Shown here: in pieces, positions 17,774 to 25,907 of the stretch | Layout of the letters: each line of letters starts with the position of its first letter | How positions within the stretch are numbered: the stretch's first letter is position 1 | The notes under the pieces: generated by a model | What the model saw: only the letters and a program-made list of their open reading frames with translations | Databases searched by the model: none | Told to the model about the DNA's origin: nothing | Translations under genes and position numbers: made by a program | Source: Empedobacter tilapiae | GTDB taxonomy: Bacteria; Bacteroidota; Bacteroidia; Flavobacteriales; Weeksellaceae | Assembly: GCF_004785645.1 (NCBI RefSeq) | Contig: NZ_SRPE01000003.1 | Location: 124,001-188,000, forward strand | Direction of reading: 5' to 3' | DNA length: 64,000 bases

Positions 17774-18591
17774 TTTTTTCCCAGTTTATATTCGCCTAAT
17801 ATTTCTAAATCCGTTAATTTTCGTGCAATTTTTCCAAGTAATTCATAATATTGTTCTTTTTGCTCGAACGTAATATCAATGTGGAAAGAATATTCCCAAG
17901 GTTTTTCAATAATCGGAACAGATTGTATTTTGTCCATATTTATTCCACATTCAGCAATTTGATTTAATACATCAACCAAAGCACCAGATTGGTGTGGAAC
18001 CGAAAAACGCATCGAAACTTTATTGAAATCTTCGTAATCATTGTGCTCGCGTTGCAATACAAAAAAGCGAGTGAAATTATCTTGAAACGTCTGAATACTC
18101 GAAGCTAAAATATCTAATCCATAAACTTCTGCCGCTTTTCTTGAGGCAATTGCAGCTACATCATGCAAATCTTGTTCTACAATATCTTTGGCTGTTAATG
18201 CGGTGTCCATATCATTTACAACTCGCCATGTTGGATGTTTTTCAAGGTACTTATCACATTGTAACAATGCCATTTGGTGCGAACGAACTTCTTTTACATT
18301 GTCTAACGTTTGTCCTTTTTTGACAATCAATTGATGTTGAATTGATAAATAAATTTCTCCAACAACTTTCAAATTATATTTCGTTAGCAACGCATAGTTT
18401 GGTAAAATTGCTCCAGCAATCGTGTTTTCTATTGCCATAATTGCTTTGTTAACTTTTCCCTTTGCAAGTGACTTTGCTAAAGTTTTGAATGTGTCGCATT
18501 CTACAATTTCGATGTCATTTCCTAAATAATAATTGGCGGCTTCGTGATGATATGAACCAATGTAACCTTGTATTGCAACTCTTTCTTTCAT
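17770..18591 (-). CDS. pheA: Prephenate dehydratase with ACT domain
   Basis: This monofunctional dehydratase (273 residues) converts prephenate to phenylpyruvate. The substrate-binding segments IENTIAGAI and TRFFVL are present. The C-terminal ACT domain (about residues 190-270) has GALV and IQSVP where the canonical Phe-binding motifs are GALY/V and ESRP. I start it at the ATG at 18591, because the in-frame TTG-type start at 18615 lies inside the terminator hairpin. The gene heads an overlapping trio (pheA, aminotransferase, tyrA) and is preceded by a Phe/Tyr-rich leader peptide and attenuator. Confidence 0.94.
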   Translation of the reverse strand: MKERVAIQGYIGSYHHEAANYYLGNDIEIVECDTFKTLAKSLAKGKVNKAIMAIENTIAGAILPNYALLTKYNLKVVGEIYLSIQHQLIVKKGQTLDNVKEVRSHQMALLQCDKYLEKHPTWRVVNDMDTALTAKDIVEQDLHDVAAIASRKAAEVYGLDILASSIQTFQDNFTRFFVLQREHNDYEDFNKVSMRFSVPHQSGALVDVLNQIAECGINMDKIQSVPIIEKPWEYSFHIDITFEQKEQYYELLGKIARKLTDLEILGEYKLGKK

Positions 18592-18601
18592 TTTTTTCCA
18601 C

Positions 18602-18630
18602 AAAAAAAGTCCCACAAATTGCGGGACTTT
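18602..18630 (-). terminator. Attenuator terminator upstream of pheA
   Basis: An 8-bp stem (18630-18623 with 18613-18606) extended by a G-T and a C-G pair closes an AATTT loop. It is followed by a T run to 18602 and lies just ten bases before the pheA ATG, within the transcript leader. Its 5' arm can also pair with 18682-18674 in the leader peptide tail. Confidence 0.85.
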
Positions 18631-18657
18631 ATATTATCTTATTATGAATGTTAACAA

Positions 18658-18744
18658 TCAATTTTGACAACGCAGTCCCTGCTCTTGTGGATAATATCCA
18701 AAAAAGTAAAAAAAGAATGCGTTAAAATAATTGAATGTTGCCAT
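18658..18744 (-). CDS. Phe/Tyr-rich leader peptide of the pheA operon, 28 aa
   Basis: This short reading frame, ATG at 18744 to TGA at 18658, encodes 28 residues. Seven are Phe (positions 4, 7, 10, 11, 12, 14, 15) and four are Tyr (6, 13, 17, 18). The core reads FFFYFFGYY; the aromatic-free tail ends in QN. It starts 22 bases after a TAGATTTG promoter box, has an A-rich upstream context, and is followed by a terminator immediately before pheA. The design matches leader peptides of ribosome-mediated attenuation: scarcity of charged tRNA-Phe or tRNA-Tyr would stall the ribosome and favour read-through. The peptide itself needs no function. The function is inferred from composition, position and RNA pairing; no homologue was searched. 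Confidence 0.85.
   Translation of the reverse strand: MATFNYFNAFFFYFFGYYPQEQGLRCQN
18667..18688 (-). promoter_or_regulatory. Leader RNA hairpin / antiterminator strand of the pheA attenuator
   Basis: Within the 3' end of the leader peptide, ACAA and GCAG (18688-18679) can pair with CTGC and TTGT (18675-18667). Alternatively GC-GGGACT (18682-18674, one bulged A) pairs with AGTCCCGC of the terminator 5' arm (18628-18621), which would prevent the terminator. The two structures exclude each other. Confidence 0.6.
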
Positions 18745-18765
18745 TTCGTTTTTCTAATTATCGTA

Positions 18766-18773
18766 CAAATCTA
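18766..18773 (-). promoter_or_regulatory. -7 box of the pheA operon (TAGATTTG)
   Basis: An exact TAnnTTTG match on the minus strand. A TTG at 18797-18795 lies 21 bases upstream in the -33 position. Transcription would start near 18760, about 15 bases before the leader peptide ATG. Confidence 0.65.
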
Positions 18774-18808
18774 AAAAATAATTTTTCAGTTATCCAAATC
18801 TTTTTTGC

Positions 18809-18816
18809 TAATTTTA
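18809..18816 (+). promoter_or_regulatory. Possible -7 box of the ABC ATPase gene (TAATTTTA)
   Basis: A seven-of-eight pattern match to TAnnTTTG, 19 bases before the ATG at 18835. It would be back to back with the pheA promoter. Confidence 0.3.
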
Positions 18817-18834
18817 TCGAAAATTTTTCATCAA

Positions 18835-19530
18835 ATGGGAATAATCATTACAGATTTAGTAAAAAAATACGGTGAACAAGTGGCTTTAGACAAAGTTTCG
18901 TTTTCGATAAATAATGGCGAAGTTGTTGGTTTACTTGGACCAAATGGAGCAGGGAAATCGACTTTGATGAAAAGTATTACCAATGCAATTAATGCAGATT
19001 CTGGTGAAATTTCTGTGAATGATTTTAATGTTTCATTGCAACCAATTGAATCGAAAAAGTTGATTGGATTTTTGCAAGAAAATAATCCGTTGTACATGGA
19101 TATGTATGTAAAAGAGTATTTAGAATTTGTCACAAATATTCGAAATGTGCCTAAATCTAAAATTGATGAAGTCATTGAAAAAGTTGGTTTGTCACCTGAA
19201 AAGCATAAGAAAATTCATCAATTATCTAAAGGTTATAAACAACGTGTTGGACTGGCTCAAGCGATCATTTCGAGTCCAGAAATATTAATTTTAGATGAGC
19301 CTACAAATGGTTTGGATCCAAATCAGATTATTGAAATAAGAGAAGTAATTAAAGAGATTGGTAAAGAAAAAACGGTGATTCTTTCAACGCATATTATGCA
19401 AGAAGTAGAAGCGCTTTGTTCACGTGTAATCTTGTTGAATAAAGGAAAAATTGTAGCAGATCAATCGATAGAAGAATTTAAAGGACAATATAAAAATTTG
19501 GAAGAAGCTTTTCATGTTTTAACACAATAA
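18835..19530 (+). CDS. ABC transporter ATP-binding protein, GldA-like
   Basis: This 231-residue single ATPase domain has Walker A GPNGAGKST (about residues 35-43), the signature LSKGYKQRVGLA (about 129-140), Walker B LILDEPTNGLDP (about 150-161) and the H-loop STHIMQEVEA. The whole sequence, including NNPLYMDMYVKEYL, closely resembles GldA, the ATPase of the flavobacterial GldA-GldF-GldG transporter linked to gliding. No permease gene is adjacent, so the partner must lie elsewhere. I chose the ATG at 18835 over an upstream TTG at 18805, which overlaps the promoter region. It diverges from the pheA operon and ends in a terminator shared with the next gene. Confidence 0.88.
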   Translation: MGIIITDLVKKYGEQVALDKVSFSINNGEVVGLLGPNGAGKSTLMKSITNAINADSGEISVNDFNVSLQPIESKKLIGFLQENNPLYMDMYVKEYLEFVTNIRNVPKSKIDEVIEKVGLSPEKHKKIHQLSKGYKQRVGLAQAIISSPEILILDEPTNGLDPNQIIEIREVIKEIGKEKTVILSTHIMQEVEALCSRVILLNKGKIVADQSIEEFKGQYKNLEEAFHVLTQ

Positions 19531-19558
19531 AAAAATCCGCTTTAAAGCGGATTTTTTT
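19529..19558. terminator. Bidirectional terminator, 30-bp palindrome
   Basis: Bases 19529-19543 and 19544-19558 are exact reverse complements (A7-TCCGCTTT and its mirror). It overlaps the stop codon of the ABC gene and ends six bases before the stop of the convergent gene. Confidence 0.9.
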
Positions 19559-19563
19559 ATGAA

Positions 19564-20076
19564 TTATTTCTTTTTCAAGATAAAAATTTCTTTGATTTTT
19601 TCTGGATCAACTTTATCGTTTTTCGTTGTTTTTTCAAGTTTCGTAATTAAATGATTTACCTCTTCCTCAGAAGCTGGACCACCAATGTTTTCGCCATTTA
19701 CGCGAGAATCTTCTAGGACTTTTCCGTTCGAATCTAAAATTACCCAAAAAGGTAAACCTTGATCTTTTCCTCCTAATTTCTCATTAACAGCATCTCCACC
19801 AGAAGTTTCTAAATTTTTCTTTTCTGTACGTTCTTGAACAGTAATAAATGTTTTGACATAATTCGCATCAAAATATGGTTTTACAGCTGGATCGTCCATA
19901 TTCTTTTCCATCTTTTTACACCATCCACACCAAGAAGCATGAAAAATTAAAAAGACATTTTTATTTTCAACTTTCGCTTGATTTTGAGCTTTTGTTAATA
20001 TTTCTGTTGCTGTTTGTGCGTTTACAATTCCTGCGAAAGAAATCATAAAACTTACGATTAAGACTTTGAATTTCAT
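19564..20076 (-). CDS. Exported thioredoxin-family protein
   Basis: This 170-residue protein has a signal peptide (about residues 1-20, ending GIVNAQ) and a thioredoxin fold with the redox motif WCGWCKK (about residues 49-55). The C-terminal part has the cis-Pro region (GLPFWVILD). The spacing resembles DUF255/thioredoxin_7 proteins that act in periplasmic disulfide reduction or envelope stress. It lies alone, divergent from a small lipoprotein gene. Confidence 0.88.
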   Translation of the reverse strand: MKFKVLIVSFMISFAGIVNAQTATEILTKAQNQAKVENKNVFLIFHASWCGWCKKMEKNMDDPAVKPYFDANYVKTFITVQERTEKKNLETSGGDAVNEKLGGKDQGLPFWVILDSNGKVLEDSRVNGENIGGPASEEEVNHLITKLEKTTKNDKVDPEKIKEIFILKKK

Positions 20077-20138
20077 TAAAATAAGTATTTAAGTAAATGT
20101 AAATAAATAATTGTATTTTCAATGAAAAATTAACACTT

Positions 20139-20540
20139 ATGAAACAATTTTTAGGATTTATTTTCTTGATTTTTCTGGCAAGTTGTGCTTCAAATAAGAT
20201 GAAAACAATTGAAGGAAAATGGCAACAAGATTTTTTGGATTATAAATCGAAAGTTGTGGAAGTTCCTTTGACAAAAAGTGATGCAATTATGGATGTTTCA
20301 AGAAATAAATCAAAATTGAAAATTGAATTTGATTTTCAGGATGGTTATGAAAAAGATGTGACAGATTCTGTTGTGTTTAGATTTCCTCAACTAAAATTCA
20401 GAAAGATAAATCTTGATAAAACTTCTAATTATTATGATTTAACTTATAATGCGACTTGCGATTGTTTTTATGGTGAAATGAAATCATATTCTGGAAATGT
20501 ATTAAACATAAAATTGAACAGAGTTTCTTCAGTTAAATAA
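20139..20540 (+). CDS. Small lipoprotein, hypothetical, 133 aa
   Basis: The protein begins with a lipoprotein signal (hydrophobic residues 4-14, lipobox LASC with Cys16), so the mature form is lipid-anchored in the envelope. The rest is Lys/Asp-rich with two further cysteines in CDCF (about residues 108-111). I do not recognise a family. No terminator separates it from ychF, which has its own promoter box just after the stop. Confidence 0.75.
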   Translation: MKQFLGFIFLIFLASCASNKMKTIEGKWQQDFLDYKSKVVEVPLTKSDAIMDVSRNKSKLKIEFDFQDGYEKDVTDSVVFRFPQLKFRKINLDKTSNYYDLTYNATCDCFYGEMKSYSGNVLNIKLNRVSSVK

Positions 20541-20556
20541 ATTTAATGGAAATCAT

Positions 20557-20564
20557 TATCTTTG
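20557..20564 (+). promoter_or_regulatory. -7 box of ychF (TATCTTTG)
   Basis: An exact TAnnTTTG match, 59 bases before the ATG, giving a leader of about 55 bases. Confidence 0.65.
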
Positions 20565-20622
20565 CACAAAATTATTAGAACATCTTTCTAATATTCAATC
20601 ATTAAAAAAAGAGACAACATAT

Positions 20623-21714
20623 ATGAAATGTGGAATTGTTGGATTGCCTAATGTTGGTAAATCTACTTTATTTAACTGTTTGTCGAATGCAAAAGCGCAA
20701 TCGGCGAATTATCCTTTCTGTACAATTGAACCAAATGTAGGAACAGTTTCTGTACCAGATACTCGTCTAAATCAGTTAGAAGCAATTGTAAATCCAGAGC
20801 GCGTTGTGCCTGCAGTTGTAGAAATTGTAGATATTGCTGGTTTGGTAAAAGGAGCAAGTAAGGGAGAAGGTTTAGGAAATCAATTTTTAGGAAATATCCG
20901 CGAGTGTAATGCAATTATTCACGTTTTACGTTGTTTTGAAAATGAAAATATTACACATGTTGATGGTTCTATTAATCCATTGCGTGATAAAGAAACAATT
21001 GATATTGAGTTGCAATTGAAAGACTTGGATACAGTTGTAAAACGTATCGATAAATCTAAAAAAGCAGCGAAAGCTGGAAATAAAGACGAACAAAAAGTTG
21101 TAGAAGTTTTAACAGCTGTTATTGCTCATTTAGAAGAGTTGAAAAATGTTCGTGAAATGGACTTGGACGAAAAAGAGCAAGAAATTGTTGATTCGTTACA
21201 ATTGATTACTTCTAAACCTGTTTTATACTTATGTAATGTAGACGAATCTGCTGCAAAAGATGGAAACGAATGGGTAGAAAAAGTAAAAGAAGCTGTAAAA
21301 GATGAACACGCAGAAGTGTTAATTTTAGCAGCACAAATTGAAGCTGATATCAACGAATTAGAAACTTTTGATGAACGTCAAATTTTCTTAGAAGAATTAG
21401 GATTAGAAGAACCAGGCGTTAATCGTTTGATTCGTTCTGCTTACACATTGTTAGATTTAGAAACTTATTTCACGGCAGGAGTAAAAGAAGTTCGTGCTTG
21501 GACAATCAAAAAAGGTTCTACAGGACCACAAGCGGCAGGAGTTATTCACACCGATTTCGAGAAAGGATTTATTCGTGCAGAGGTTATTAAATTTGAAGAT
21601 TTTATTACTTACGGATCAGAATCTAAATGTCGTGAAGCAGGAAAATTGAACGTAGAAGGAAAAGCATACATCGTACAAGATGGTGATATTATGCATTTCT
21701 TGTTTAATGTTTAA
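20623..21714 (+). CDS. ychF: Redox-regulated ATPase YchF
   Basis: This 363-residue universal Obg-related P-loop protein binds ATP rather than GTP and associates with ribosomes. G1 is GLPNVGKST (about residues 7-15) and G3 DIAGLVKGASKGEG (about 69-82). The place of G4 has NVDE, which explains the altered nucleotide specificity. A helical insertion follows, then a C-terminal TGS domain (from about residue 275, ending in DGDIMHFLFNV). Length is typical. It has its own promoter and terminator. Confidence 0.97.
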   Translation: MKCGIVGLPNVGKSTLFNCLSNAKAQSANYPFCTIEPNVGTVSVPDTRLNQLEAIVNPERVVPAVVEIVDIAGLVKGASKGEGLGNQFLGNIRECNAIIHVLRCFENENITHVDGSINPLRDKETIDIELQLKDLDTVVKRIDKSKKAAKAGNKDEQKVVEVLTAVIAHLEELKNVREMDLDEKEQEIVDSLQLITSKPVLYLCNVDESAAKDGNEWVEKVKEAVKDEHAEVLILAAQIEADINELETFDERQIFLEELGLEEPGVNRLIRSAYTLLDLETYFTAGVKEVRAWTIKKGSTGPQAAGVIHTDFEKGFIRAEVIKFEDFITYGSESKCREAGKLNVEGKAYIVQDGDIMHFLFNV

Positions 21715-21734
21715 GATTTAAATTATATCTATAT

Positions 21735-21763
21735 AAAAGCTCAATCGAAAGATTGAGCTTTTT
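21735..21763 (+). terminator. Terminator of ychF
   Basis: A 12-bp stem (21735-21746 with 21751-21762), GAAA loop and T run. Confidence 0.9.
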
Positions 21764-21863
21764 GTTTTATTAAAATGAATAGCCTATTTATAATTGTGAT
21801 ATAAATATTTAAAAAATATATAATAAAATGAGTTGTAAAATGAATTAAATTCAAAGTATTGAT

Positions 21864-21902
21864 AAAAAAAGGTAGATAAAACTAATTTATCAACCTTTTT
21901 TT
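21864..21902 (+). terminator. Second terminator-like hairpin before the T9SS gene
   Basis: Arms 21864-21880 and 21886-21902 pair with a single A-A mismatch and end in T7. It lies 100 bases after the ychF terminator and 31 bases before the next ATG, so it is either a back-up terminator or a leader element of the downstream gene. Confidence 0.7.
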
Positions 21903-21932
21903 ATAGATTTATTTTTTATAAAATTAACACAT

Positions 21933-22730
21933 ATGATTAAAAATTTATTTTTTTTAGGATGTCTATTAGTGACTCCTCAACTTTTTGCACAAACAGTAGT
22001 TTTTGAAGAAAATTTTGATACTCCAGAAAGACAAGCCTTATGGACGATAGGAGACTTAGACGGAGATGAAGACACTTGGGAATTTGTTGATGCTGTAGAA
22101 GCAGAAGCTCCATCATTTAGTGGCTATTTCGCTTGGTCTTGGTCTTGGTTTTTTGGAGCTTTAAAACCTGATAATACACTAACAAGTCCAGTTTTTAAAA
22201 TTCCTGAAGGAGGTAAAACTGAATTAACTTTCAAAGTTTCTGCAGCAGATAATGAAGAGGGGTTTTACGAAGAGCATTACGCAGTTTATGTAATTCCAGC
22301 AAATTCAACTTTTACAGGTTTAGAAACACCAGTTTTTGAAGAAACTTTAGACGGAGGTTATTTCGACACTGCTAAGATTGTAAATGTAGATATTTCTGAT
22401 TATGCAAATGAAGATGTTCAGTTAGTATTTAGACATTATAATTGTAGTGATATCTTATACATTGGTTTGGATGATGTAAAAATTACTCAAGAAAAATTGT
22501 CAACTTCTGATATTAATAAAGAATCTATTGTCGTTTATCAAGATAATAGCTTTGTTAAAATATCTGGATTAAAGAATGTTAAGAAGATTAAAGTCTTTGA
22601 TGTAACAGGAAAATTTGTAATGGAAGTTCATCAATCAGAAGCCAATATTTCTTCTTTACCAAAAGGAATTTATATAGTTAATTTCTATTCTGGAGATAAT
22701 GTTATTTCGAGAAAAATTGTAAAAAAATAA
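21933..22730 (+). CDS. Secreted protein with choice-of-anchor J domain and T9SS sorting domain
   Basis: The 265-residue protein has a signal peptide (about residues 1-19, ending PQLFAQ). An acidic, aromatic beta-sandwich follows that fits the choice-of-anchor J domain (starting FEENFDTPE; about 20-185). The last ~75 residues are a type A type IX secretion C-terminal domain (from VYQDNSFVKISG to the terminal RKIVKK). It should be exported through the Sec and T9SS systems to the cell surface or medium. It has no visible catalytic motif; an adhesive or binding role is a guess. Confidence 0.87.
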   Translation: MIKNLFFLGCLLVTPQLFAQTVVFEENFDTPERQALWTIGDLDGDEDTWEFVDAVEAEAPSFSGYFAWSWSWFFGALKPDNTLTSPVFKIPEGGKTELTFKVSAADNEEGFYEEHYAVYVIPANSTFTGLETPVFEETLDGGYFDTAKIVNVDISDYANEDVQLVFRHYNCSDILYIGLDDVKITQEKLSTSDINKESIVVYQDNSFVKISGLKNVKKIKVFDVTGKFVMEVHQSEANISSLPKGIYIVNFYSGDNVISRKIVKK

Positions 22731-22735
22731 AATCA

Positions 22736-22771
22736 AAAAAAACGAGCTTTAAAAACAGAGCTCGTTTTTTT
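22736..22771. terminator. Bidirectional terminator
   Basis: A 13-bp stem (22736-22748 with 22759-22771) with A7/T7 ends lies between two convergent genes and abuts the stop codon of the minus-strand aminotransferase. Confidence 0.88.
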
Positions 22772-23911
22772 CTATAAATTTTTTAAATTTTCTATCGCCA
22801 TTAAAAGTGTTTCATCTTTTTTAGCAAAACAAAATCGCACAATATTGTGATCTGTTTTATCATGATAAAATGCCGAAATTGGTATTGTTGCAACTTTGTG
22901 ATTTATTGTTAATTCTTTTGCAAATTCATCATCAGATAAATCGCTTATTTTAGAATAATTTGCACTTATAAAATAAGTTCCTTCGGATGATAAAATTTCA
23001 AAATTTGTGGATTTTAATCCATCTACAAATAAATCTCTTTTTTGTTGGAAGAAATCGTTCAAATGCAAGTAATGATCAGAGTTTTCTAAGTAATCTGCAA
23101 TTGCATATTGAGAAGGCGTATGCGTAGAAAAAGTATTGAATTGATGACATTTTCTAAATTCTTTCATCAATTCTTTTTCAGCTAAAATATAACCGATTTT
23201 CCAACCAGTTATGTGAAATAATTTTCCGAAAGAACCCACAATGAAAACCTTGTCTTTTACCGATTTTAATTTCGCAAAACTTTGATGCGATTTTCCATCA
23301 AATGTAATGTGTTCATAAACTTCATCTGCAAGCAAATAACAATTTGAATCTTTTAGGATTTGTTCAAATTGTTTTAAATCATTTTCGGATAAAATTCTTC
23401 CAGTTGGATTATTCGGATTATTAACGATAATCAATTTCGTTTTATCATTAATTTTTTGCTTCAATTCTTCAAAGTCGATTGAATATTCAGGATATTTTAG
23501 CTGAATTGAAACAATTTTTCCTCCAAATAACTCTACAGTTGGTTGATATAAATCGTAAGCTGGTTCAAAAATAATGACTTCATCATTTGGATGAATTAAT
23601 GTAGAAATAATATTAAAAATCGCCTGACTTGCCCCACTTGTAATATTGATTTCATTCTGAAAATCGTAATCAGATTGATAAATACTAGAATATTTTTCTG
23701 AAAGAAGTATACGTAATTTTTCGACGCCAGTCATTGGCGCGTATTGATTGTAATTTTGTGTCGAATAAAAATTTAAACGACTAATTAATTCAGAATCTGC
23801 ATTAAAGTCAGGAAAACCTTGCGCCAAATTAATCGCTTGATGTTCATTTGCCAATTGACTCATTACTGAAAAAATGGTTGTTGAAATATTAGGTAATTTA
23901 GATTTAATCAT
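22772..23911 (-). CDS. Class I/II aminotransferase (methionine aminotransferase-like)
   Basis: This 379-residue fold-type I PLP enzyme has the N-terminal INLAQGFPDF (about residues 27-36), NNPNNPTG (about 165-172), the PLP-lysine motif GSFGKLFHITGWKIGY (about 228-243) and the terminal Arg segment VRFCFAK. The sequence resembles E. coli YbdL and kynurenine aminotransferase-type enzymes, which prefer methionine, His or Phe as amino donors. It is a single gene, divergent from parE. The exact substrate is not determined. Confidence 0.88.
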   Translation of the reverse strand: MIKSKLPNISTTIFSVMSQLANEHQAINLAQGFPDFNADSELISRLNFYSTQNYNQYAPMTGVEKLRILLSEKYSSIYQSDYDFQNEINITSGASQAIFNIISTLIHPNDEVIIFEPAYDLYQPTVELFGGKIVSIQLKYPEYSIDFEELKQKINDKTKLIIVNNPNNPTGRILSENDLKQFEQILKDSNCYLLADEVYEHITFDGKSHQSFAKLKSVKDKVFIVGSFGKLFHITGWKIGYILAEKELMKEFRKCHQFNTFSTHTPSQYAIADYLENSDHYLHLNDFFQQKRDLFVDGLKSTNFEILSSEGTYFISANYSKISDLSDDEFAKELTINHKVATIPISAFYHDKTDHNIVRFCFAKKDETLLMAIENLKNL

Positions 23912-23981
23912 AACGACAAATTAGGTTGATTTTGCTCAAAATCAAAACAATGAACCTTAATATTTTTAGGAATTTTTTTCT

Positions 23982-23989
23982 TATTTTTG
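23982..23989 (+). promoter_or_regulatory. -7 box of the parE-parC operon (TATTTTTG)
   Basis: An exact TAnnTTTG match, 30 bases before the parE ATG. Confidence 0.65.
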
Positions 23990-24018
23990 TAAAACTCGTT
24001 TAACACTCAACAACTCAA

Positions 24019-25869
24019 ATGTCAGAAATAGATTTACAAGTAAATTATACGGAAGATAATATCAAAACCCTTGATTGGCGCGAACATATTCGTATGCGAC
24101 CTGGGATGTATATTGGGAAGCTGGGAGACGGTTCGTCTCAAGATGATGGAATTTATATTTTGTTAAAAGAGATTGTGGACAACTGTATCGATGAATTTGT
24201 GATGGGTGCAGGGAAAACAATTGAAATTAATCTGCGCGAAGATGAGGTGACGGTTCGTGATTATGGACGTGGAATACCGCTTGGGAAAATGGTTGATGCC
24301 GTTTCCAAGATGAATACGGGGGGGAAATATGATTCGCAAGCCTTCAAAAAATCGGTTGGTTTAAATGGTGTTGGTACAAAAGCGGTAAATGCGTTGTCAA
24401 CATCGTTTCGAGTACAATCTATTCGTGATGGAAAAACGCGTATAGCTGAATTTGAACAAGGGATTTTGTCAAATCAAGAAGATGAAAAAGAAACATCTTT
24501 GCGAAAAGGAACTAAAATTACATTTGTTCCAGATAAATCAATTTTCTTGAACTTTAAATTCAGAAAAGAATATGTAGACAAGATGTTGAAAAACTATGTT
24601 TACTTGAACCCTGGATTGAAAATTATTTTCAATGGAGAAGAATTCTTTTCGAAAGATGGTTTGAAAGATTTATTGAAAGATAATATAGAAGAGGAAACGA
24701 TTTATGATATCATCCATTTGAAAGGAGAAGATATTGAATTAGCAATGACGCATAGTTCAAAATCGTATTCAGAAACATATTATTCTTTCGTGAATGGACA
24801 AAATACAACACAAGGAGGAACGCATTTAACAGCCTTCAAAGAAGCTGTTGTGAAAACTGTTCGCGAATTTTATAATAAAAATTATGATCCAGCTGATATT
24901 AGAAAATCAATTATTGGAGCAATTTCGATTAAAGTAATTGAGCCAGTTTTTGAATCTCAAACTAAAACTAAACTTGGTTCGAACGAAATTGGACCAGGAA
25001 TGACAACAGTTCGTACTTTTGTAAATGATTTTATCAAAACGAATCTTGATAACTTTTTACATAAAAATACAGAAGTTGCGCAAGCTTTAGAACGTAAGAT
25101 TAAACAATCAGAAACGGAACGAAAAGAGCTTTCTGGAATTCGAAAATTAGCTCGTGATCGAGCTAAGAAAGTTAGTCTACATAACAAAAAATTGCGCGAT
25201 TGTCGACAACATTATAACGATCCGAAAGCTGAATTGCGTTTAGATACAACTATTTTTATTACAGAGGGAGATTCGGCAAGTGGATCAATTACCAAAAGTA
25301 GAAGTGTAGAAACACAAGCTGTATTTAGCTTGAGAGGAAAACCGTTGAATTCATATGGTTTGACAAAGAAAATTGTTTATGAAAATGAAGAATTTAATCT
25401 TTTACAAGCTGCGTTGAATATCGAAGAAGGATTAGAAGATTTACGTTACAATAATGTTGTAATTGCAACTGATGCCGATGTTGACGGAATGCACATTCGT
25501 TTGTTGATTATCACATTTTTCTTGCAATTTTTTCCTGAATTGATCAAAGAAGGACATTTGTATATTTTGCAAACGCCACTTTTTCGTGTAAGAAATAAAA
25601 AAGAAACACGTTATTGTTATTCTGAAGCAGAAAGAATAAAAGCTTTGGAAGAAGTAAAAAATCCTGAGATTACACGATTCAAAGGATTAGGAGAAATTTC
25701 ACCAGATGAGTTTAAACATTTTATTGGAAAAGATATTCGTTTAGAACCTGTAATGATTGGAAAAGATCAAACGATTGATAGTCTTTTAGAATTTTATATG
25801 GGGAAAAATACTCCGACAAGACAAGAATTTATTATTAACAATTTAGCCATAGAAACTATAAAGAATTAA
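24019..25869 (+). CDS. parE: DNA topoisomerase IV subunit B
   Basis: This is the ATPase subunit of the chromosome-decatenating type IIA topoisomerase, 616 residues. The GHKL ATPase domain shows EIVDNCIDE (about 51-59), DYGRGIP (about 80-86) and the glycine lid [14 protein letters not shown] (about 115-128). The TOPRIM domain shows EGDSASGS (about 416-423) and [10 protein letters not shown] (about 484-493). The length fits ParE rather than the longer GyrB, and parC follows in the same operon with one small gene between them. Confidence 0.95.
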   Translation: MSEIDLQVNYTEDNIKTLDWREHIRMRPGMYIGKLGDGSSQDDGIYILLKEIVDNCIDEFVMGAGKTIEINLREDEVTVRDYGRGIPLGKMVDAVSKMNTGGKYDSQAFKKSVGLNGVGTKAVNALSTSFRVQSIRDGKTRIAEFEQGILSNQEDEKETSLRKGTKITFVPDKSIFLNFKFRKEYVDKMLKNYVYLNPGLKIIFNGEEFFSKDGLKDLLKDNIEEETIYDIIHLKGEDIELAMTHSSKSYSETYYSFVNGQNTTQGGTHLTAFKEAVVKTVREFYNKNYDPADIRKSIIGAISIKVIEPVFESQTKTKLGSNEIGPGMTTVRTFVNDFIKTNLDNFLHKNTEVAQALERKIKQSETERKELSGIRKLARDRAKKVSLHNKKLRDCRQHYNDPKAELRLDTTIFITEGDSASGSITKSRSVETQAVFSLRGKPLNSYGLTKKIVYENEEFNLLQAALNIEEGLEDLRYNNVVIATDADVDGMHIRLLIITFFLQFFPELIKEGHLYILQTPLFRVRNKKETRYCYSEAERIKALEEVKNPEITRFKGLGEISPDEFKHFIGKDIRLEPVMIGKDQTIDSLLEFYMGKNTPTRQEFIINNLAIETIKN

Positions 25870-25907
25870 ATAACCACCAACCGACTTAACCTAAAACTTA
25901 TCGAATT

